Source: Bacteroidota bacterium
GTDB taxonomy: Bacteria; Bacteroidota; Bacteroidia; B-17B0; B-17BO
Length of the DNA: 7,028 nucleotides
Direction of reading: 5' to 3'
Assembly (NCBI GenBank): GCA_947462425.1
Contig: CANHPI010000143.1
Coordinates: 1 to 7,028, forward strand
This document shows, piece by piece, positions 6,456-7,028 of the stretch. Made by a program: the position numbers and the translations under genes. Each line of letters opens with the position of its first letter. Positions within the stretch are counted from its first letter, which is position 1. The notes beneath the pieces were generated by a model that did no database searches, was not told the origin of the DNA, and saw only the letters and a list, made by a program, of their open reading frames with translations.

Positions 6456-6968
6456 ATGAACTTATTTATTTTAGCAAGTTTAATCGAACCAGCAATTGGT
6501 TTAATATTTTGGACAACTATAACTTTTGTCTTATTACTAATTTTATTAGGCAAATTTGCTTGGAAACCAATATTAAATGCTATCAAAACTCGTGAAAAAG
6601 GGATTGAAGATGCTTTAGCGAGTGCTGAAAATGCATTAAAAGATATGCGTGAGTTAAAATCGAATAATGAAAAGATTTTAGCTGAAGCTCGCGCTGAACG
6701 TGATAATTTATTAAAAGAAGCACGCGATACAAAAGATGCGATTATTGCGGAAGCTAAAGCAAAATCTCAGTCTGAAGCTGATCGTATTATGTCATCTGCA
6801 CGTGAGCAAATTACTAACGAAAAAAATGCAGCAGTAGCTGAATTAAAAAATCAAGTTGCAATTTTATCTATTGAAATAGCTGAGAAAATTTTACGTAGTG
6901 AATTATCAAGCGATGAAAAACAAAAAGCATTAGTAAACAACTTAATGAAAGACGTTAACTTAAATTAA
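6456..6968 (+). CDS. atpF: ATP synthase Fo subunit b
   Basis: A 170-residue peripheral-stalk subunit. A short extracytoplasmic start (1-11) leads into one membrane helix (about 12-32), then the characteristic KFAWKPI turn (33-39) where the helix leaves the membrane. From about 40 to 150 the chain is a long charged, alanine-rich helix without proline that dimerises as the right-handed coiled coil tying Fo to F1. The C-terminal part (about 133-168, [17 protein letters not shown]) matches the region that binds the delta subunit at the top of F1. Length and layout are normal for the family (E. coli 156). The ATG at 6456 follows an A-rich leader without a Shine-Dalgarno site. Only one b gene is seen, so a homodimeric stalk is likely. 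atpH is expected just beyond the right edge. Confidence 0.97.
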   Translation: MNLFILASLIEPAIGLIFWTTITFVLLLILLGKFAWKPILNAIKTREKGIEDALASAENALKDMRELKSNNEKILAEARAERDNLLKEARDTKDAIIAEAKAKSQSEADRIMSSAREQITNEKNAAVAELKNQVAILSIEIAEKILRSELSSDEKQKALVNNLMKDVNLN

Positions 6969-6980
6969 AAGTAAGATTTT
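6965..6980 (+). repeat. 16-bp repeat, copy 2 (matches 141-156)
   Basis: Identical in 16 bases and orientation to 141-156. It begins within the final codons/stop of atpF (stop at 6966-6968). The core GTAAGATT recurs 14 bp later (6985-6992), giving a short tandem arrangement inside the hairpin described at 6972-7027. Confidence 0.35.
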
Positions 6981-7027
6981 AGAAGTAAGATTGTGTTAAA
7001 ACAAAACTTCTAATTTCTTAAATCTTA
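6972..7027. repeat. Imperfect inverted repeat after atpF
   Basis: The left arm 6972-6990 pairs with the right arm 7009-7027: 17 of 19 positions pair (one of them G-T), with mismatches at 6980/7019 and 6987/7012, around an 18-base loop. It starts 4 bp after the atpF stop and runs to the window edge, so its full extent is unknown. It is almost entirely A/T, which weakens an RNA hairpin; an interspersed repeat or a weak intercistronic stem before atpH are both possible. Confidence 0.4.
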
Positions 7028-7028
7028 A

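Overview
This is an AT-rich chromosomal window from a member of the Bacteroidota, most likely a flavobacterium-like lineage. The evidence is a SprE/PorW-type lipoprotein, which is restricted to this phylum; an ATP synthase a subunit with the signal-peptide and histidine-rich N-terminal extension seen in this group; start codons preceded by A-rich leaders with no Shine-Dalgarno sequence; and several exact matches to the Bacteroidota -7 promoter element TAnnTTTG. All seven closed genes and the last one, atpF, look intact. I see no tRNA, rRNA, CRISPR array, insertion sequence or phage gene.

Layout. A divergent promoter region near 3902-3969 splits the window. Leftwards (minus strand) runs a compact four-gene operon: sprE/porW (3901-1214), a bactofilin (1182-790), a small AtpZ-like protein (812-579, overlapping the bactofilin gene by 23 bp) and a four-helix membrane protein that resembles AtpI and the DUF6168 family (571-191). 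Rightwards (plus strand) come an M23 peptidase with an N-terminal membrane anchor (3970-4845), then atpB (re-started here at 4964), atpE (6148-6351) and atpF (6456-6968). The rest of the F1 operon (atpH onward) should lie just past the right edge. Bases 1-190 hold no gene, only short palindromes and a repeat.

How the genes fit together. atpB, atpE and atpF encode the a, c and b subunits of the proton-driven Fo motor. AtpZ and the AtpI-like protein are Fo-associated accessory factors that usually sit directly upstream of atpB on the same strand; here they face away from it, about 4 kb off, in an operon with sprE and bactofilin. SprE is an outer-membrane-associated lipoprotein of type IX secretion and gliding motility. 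Bactofilins are polymer-forming scaffolds that in other phyla work with M23 peptidoglycan hydrolases, and a catalytically complete M23 enzyme is transcribed divergently beside this operon. The locus therefore joins cell-wall remodelling, a cytoskeletal scaffold, secretion/motility and Fo assembly.

These are mostly known families. The points worth a second look are the arrangement (possibly one inversion relative to the commoner order), the bactofilin/M23 link, the tight divergent promoter pair with a TTG start for sprE, a 14-bp hairpin between atpE and atpF, and the histidine-rich extensions of AtpB. I did not find a clearly unprecedented system.
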